DNA of 41,569 nt from positions 1 through 41,569 of the forward strand of contig CACASS010000004.1 in the NCBI GenBank assembly GCA_902535275.1, given 5' to 3'. Positions 38,106 through 41,569 of this stretch are shown here, piece after piece; within the stretch, counting starts at the first letter, position 1; each line of letters opens with the position of its first letter. The stretch comes from an uncultured Pelagibacteraceae bacterium (lineage in GTDB: Bacteria > Pseudomonadota > Alphaproteobacteria > Pelagibacterales > Pelagibacteraceae). The notes below the pieces were generated by a model. The model did no database searches and was not told the origin of the DNA. It saw nothing but the letters and a program-made list of their open reading frames with translations. The position numbers and the translations under genes were made by a program.

Positions 38106-39868
38106 CTCTTTTTCTTAAAATTTTTTAGTTTTTTAAATTTTTTTCTTTTAAAACTAGGTTTTATATCTTTTTTTAATTCAAGATTTTTTTCAATTTTTGT
38201 TTCAATATTTTTCTGTAAATTTTCAATTTTTTCAACTTTCTCTAATATTTTTCCTGATTTTGACTTAAGCTCTATATTGTAATCCTGCAATCCTAATCCT
38301 TCACCAATTTTAATGTTAATTTTAATTTTATTTTTCTTTTTAAAATAATTTAAATCTTCAGAAAAATACTTTTCGATATAACTTAGTATTTTTTCATTGA
38401 TATAAACATCAACTGTTTTTGCATTTGTTTCAAAGATTTTTATTTCAATTAATTTAATTACTTTTAAAGCTAGAGTCTCATTAGTTAATTTAATTATCCA
38501 TTTGATATTACTTTCTCTTAATCTTTGTCGTGACATTTCTAGTAAACCAAAATTACTAATTCTTCCTATTTGAATTCTTGCTCTATCATTTCTACATCTT
38601 TCTTTTAACCTTCTCTCAACTTGTTTTCGATTGTTAAAGCTAAGCATATCTATAAAATCAATAATTATTAAACCAGATAAATCTCTTATTTTAATTTGTC
38701 TAGCTATCTCCTCTGCCGCTTCAAGATTAGTATCCAATGCAGTGCTTTCAACATTTTTTTGTTTAATTGACTTACCAGAATTAATGTCTATTGAGACTAA
38801 AGCCTCAGTTGGATTTATAACCAGATAACCACCAGAACTTAGTTTTACTTCTGATTTAAAAATTTCAAAAAGTTTTTTTTCTACATTTTCTTTGAAAAAT
38901 AATGGAATTTTTTCTCTATATTTTTTTACTTTTTTTAATTGTTTTGGCATCATAAGTTTCATGTAATTTTTAGTCTTTTGATACCCTTCGTTACCTTCTA
39001 CTATAATACTTTGTGTTTCATCGTCATACATGTCTCTTATACTTCTTTTAATAATGTCACTTTCTTGATGAATTAATGATGGAGCAATTGAATTTAATGC
39101 ACTATCTTTAATTGAGTTCCATACAATAATTAAACTTTTAAGATCGCCATCTATCTCATTTTTAGTTTTGTTAGATCCAGCGGTTCTAACTATAATTCCC
39201 ATCTCTTTTGGTATTTCAATTTCATTTAATATTTTTCTTATCTTTTTTCTATCGCCTGGATTAAATATTTTTCTTGAAATACCACCACCTTTAGCTGTAT
39301 TAGGCATTAGAACAATATATTTACCTGCAATACTTATAAATGTACTTAGTGCTGCTCCTTTAAAACCTCTTTCGTCCTTTAAAACTTGTACTAATATTAC
39401 TTGATTAGGTTTTATTACTTCTTGAATTTTATATCTTTTTGATGGAAATTTTTTTTCATTAGTTTTAATTTCTTTATTATCATCCTCTGGCTTTTCAACT
39501 GGATCATTTAATTTTATTTCTTTATTACCTTCTAAAATTTGATTTTCGTTGTTTTCACTTTCTTTGGATAGTTCTTCTCTAACTTTTTCTTCTTCCTTTT
39601 TAATTTTTTCTAAATCACTTTGTGGAAGCTGATAATAATCAGATTGAATATCATTAAAAGATAAAAACCCATGTCTCTCTCTTCCAAAGTCAACAAACGC
39701 TGCTTGCAGTGAGGGTTCTATTCTACTTACTTTTCCTAAATAAATATTATTTTTAATTAAAGTGTTGTTTACACTTTCATACTCATAGTCTTCAATATGA
39801 TTATCTTTTTTGAGAACAACTCTCGTTTCATTTGGATGCGATGCATCAATGTATAAATTTTTCGACAT
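38102..39868 (-). CDS. rne: Ribonuclease E/G family endoribonuclease
   Basis: 588 aa; YLGKVSRIEPSLQAAFVDFGRERHGFL S1 domain, DINSGKS, DLSGLIIIDFIDM, RIQIGRISNFGLLEMSRQRLR; short basic C-terminal tail. Confidence 0.92.
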   Translation of the reverse strand: MSKNLYIDASHPNETRVVLKKDNHIEDYEYESVNNTLIKNNIYLGKVSRIEPSLQAAFVDFGRERHGFLSFNDIQSDYYQLPQSDLEKIKKEEEKVREELSKESENNENQILEGNKEIKLNDPVEKPEDDNKEIKTNEKKFPSKRYKIQEVIKPNQVILVQVLKDERGFKGAALSTFISIAGKYIVLMPNTAKGGGISRKIFNPGDRKKIRKILNEIEIPKEMGIIVRTAGSNKTKNEIDGDLKSLIIVWNSIKDSALNSIAPSLIHQESDIIKRSIRDMYDDETQSIIVEGNEGYQKTKNYMKLMMPKQLKKVKKYREKIPLFFKENVEKKLFEIFKSEVKLSSGGYLVINPTEALVSIDINSGKSIKQKNVESTALDTNLEAAEEIARQIKIRDLSGLIIIDFIDMLSFNNRKQVERRLKERCRNDRARIQIGRISNFGLLEMSRQRLRESNIKWIIKLTNETLALKVIKLIEIKIFETNAKTVDVYINEKILSYIEKYFSEDLNYFKKKNKIKINIKIGEGLGLQDYNIELKSKSGKILEKVEKIENLQKNIETKIEKNLELKKDIKPSFKRKKFKKLKNFKKKS

Positions 39869-39952
39869 AAATTTTGATTTTTTTTCATTATATTAATTTT
39901 ATAAAATACTGTGCCACAACTTTAACAAATTCAATCAGTAATTTAAACTAAA

Positions 39953-41569
39953 ATGAGTAAATTACTAAAAAAACTTCTAATTATTTTAACACTTTTTTCT
40001 TTAGTAGGATTTATATTAATCTTCTCAGTGTTGTGGACTTATTCAAATAAATTACCAGATTATAAGTTTTTAAAAAATTACAAGCCTCCTGTTTCCAGCA
40101 AAGTATACTCTGGAAATGGAGTATTAATTAGTGATTTTTCTTCTGAAAAAAGAATATTTGTTCCTTACAATGCAATTTCTGAAAAAATAATTAATTCATT
40201 CCTTTCGTCAGAAGATAAAAATTTTTTTAAACATCCAGGAGTTGATGCAAAAGGTGTTATTAGAGCAATTAAAAATAATATATTTAATTTATTAAGATCA
40301 AACAGACTTGAAGGAGCTTCCACTATTACTCAACAAGTAGCTAAAAATTTTCTTTTATCAAATGAAGTAAGCATAGATAGAAAAATAAAAGAGGCTATTT
40401 TAGCTTTTAGGATTGAAAGAGCCTTGTCTAAAGAGAGAATATTAGAACTTTATTTGAATCAAATTTATTTAGGCGAGGGGTCTTATGGTATAGCATCTGC
40501 AAGCCTTAGATATTTTGATAAACCAATTGGAGAGTTAAATTATTCTGAGTCTGCTTTGTTAGCTGCATTGCCTAAAGCTCCTAGCAAATATAATCCATAT
40601 AAAGATAAAGAATTAGCAACGTATAGAAGAAATTTAGTAATTAAAAATCTTTATGAGAACTCTTATATTACTAAAGAAAAGTATAATGAATTAATTAATT
40701 CAGAAATCATTTTAAAAAAGAGAAAAAGAATTTTTTTAGAAGATACAAGATATTTTGTAGAGGATATAAGAAAAAAAGTAATTCAGGATTACGGGTATGA
40801 TAAAGTTCATAAACAGGGATTTAATATAAAGAGCCCAATTAATTTAGAACTTCAGAATTTAGCTTCAGCATCATTAAGAAAGGGATTGTTAGAATATGAC
40901 AAGAGAAAAGGTTGGCGCGGATCTTTAGATAATAGGAAAAATAAAGATTGGAATAAAAATTTAGATAAATTTAATATAGAAAAATCTATAGGTTGGGAAA
41001 TAGCAATTGTAAAAAGAATAGACAAATTCGAAACTGTAATTCAAACTTCAAATAAAGAAAATGGCATTATAAATTATGAAGATATTTATTGGACAAGGAA
41101 AAATTTTGATCAAATATTTAAAGTTAATGATTTAATTTATGTAGAAAAAATTTCCCATGGAAAATTTAGCTTAAGACAGTTACCAAACGTCAATGGTGGA
41201 ATTGTTGTTATGGATCCATACAGTGGAAGAGTGTTGGCAATGTCAGGGGGTTTTAGTTTTAAAAAAAGTGAGTTTAATAGAGTGTCACAAGCAAAGAGGC
41301 AGCCTGGATCTGCCTTTAAACCTTTTATATATGCTCTTGCGTTAGAAAATAACTATACTCCATCATCTCTAATCCTAGATGCTCCTATTGTTCTTGATCA
41401 AGGAGAAGATCTTAAAATGTGGAAACCTGAAAATTATGGTAAAAAATTTTACGGTCTTTCAACGTTAAGAACAGGCGTTGAAAAGTCTAGAAACTTAATG
41501 ACAGTAAGGATTTCACAAGACTTAGGTATAGATAAGATCATAAACTTTTCAAAAAAACTAAATATCTAT
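39953..41569 (+). CDS. mrcA: Penicillin-binding protein 1A (3' truncated by window edge)
   Basis: Not in the ORF track because it runs off the window. [18 protein letters not shown] anchor; glycosyltransferase motifs SSEDKNFFKHPGVDAKG, EGASTITQQVAKNF, RIERALSKERILELYLNQIYLG; transpeptidase segment with RVSQAKRQPGSAFKPFIYALALE. Confidence 0.95.
   Translation, partial: MSKLLKKLLIILTLFSLVGFILIFSVLWTYSNKLPDYKFLKNYKPPVSSKVYSGNGVLISDFSSEKRIFVPYNAISEKIINSFLSSEDKNFFKHPGVDAKGVIRAIKNNIFNLLRSNRLEGASTITQQVAKNFLLSNEVSIDRKIKEAILAFRIERALSKERILELYLNQIYLGEGSYGIASASLRYFDKPIGELNYSESALLAALPKAPSKYNPYKDKELATYRRNLVIKNLYENSYITKEKYNELINSEIILKKRKRIFLEDTRYFVEDIRKKVIQDYGYDKVHKQGFNIKSPINLELQNLASASLRKGLLEYDKRKGWRGSLDNRKNKDWNKNLDKFNIEKSIGWEIAIVKRIDKFETVIQTSNKENGIINYEDIYWTRKNFDQIFKVNDLIYVEKISHGKFSLRQLPNVNGGIVVMDPYSGRVLAMSGGFSFKKSEFNRVSQAKRQPGSAFKPFIYALALENNYTPSSLILDAPIVLDQGEDLKMWKPENYGKKFYGLSTLRTGVEKSRNLMTVRISQDLGIDKIINFSKKLNIY

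Noticed and set aside
39910-39950. TGTGCCACA palindrome and two TTAA sites resembling a CtrA box upstream of PBP1A
   Set aside because: TTAA sites are 17 nt apart rather than the 7 nt of a CtrA box; the palindrome is too short to assign to a regulator.
1-41569. CRISPR arrays, transposons, prophage, toxin-antitoxin or defence loci, tRNA/rRNA genes
   Set aside because: No repeat-spacer arrays, no recognisable transposase, integrase, nuclease or toxin ORFs, and no tRNA-like cloverleaf or rRNA sequence noticed; intergenic space is minimal.

Overview
This 41.6 kb window is very AT-rich and almost entirely coding. It looks like core chromosome from a streamlined alphaproteobacterium of the SAR11/Pelagibacterales type; that assignment rests on AT content, gene order and protein character, not on a database search. 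Recognisable blocks are: a partial 2-hydroxyacid dehydrogenase, two Gfo/Idh/MocA oxidoreductases and an MFS carrier; an EamA transporter with gshB, gshA, a DUF255 thioredoxin-like protein, an HD-domain protein, purF and cvpA in one near-gapless chain; an MMPL/RND exporter; dnaB and rplI-rpsR-rpsF; fabD-fabG-acpP-gmk; rsmA-pdxA-surA-lptD-lptG-lptF; pepA-ndk; purN-purM; a DUF2066 protein, hda and aspS; a stand-alone homologue of the NrdJ C-terminal region; NDUFA12 and DUF2155 proteins; accC-accB-aroQ; thiS-thiG; rne/rng; and a truncated PBP1A. I saw no rRNA, tRNA, CRISPR array, transposase or prophage. The best leads are: (i) all six convergent gene junctions have zero or negative spacing, two of them sharing a single TTAA as both stop codons; (ii) the detached NrdJ-C-terminus-like gene; (iii) the glutathione/DUF255/HD/EamA chain; (iv) an HD protein resembling PhnZ but lacking its key glutamate; (v) apparent loss or relocation of genes usually found in these blocks (fabF/mltG, alr/radA). 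I found no obvious defence system or mobile system.
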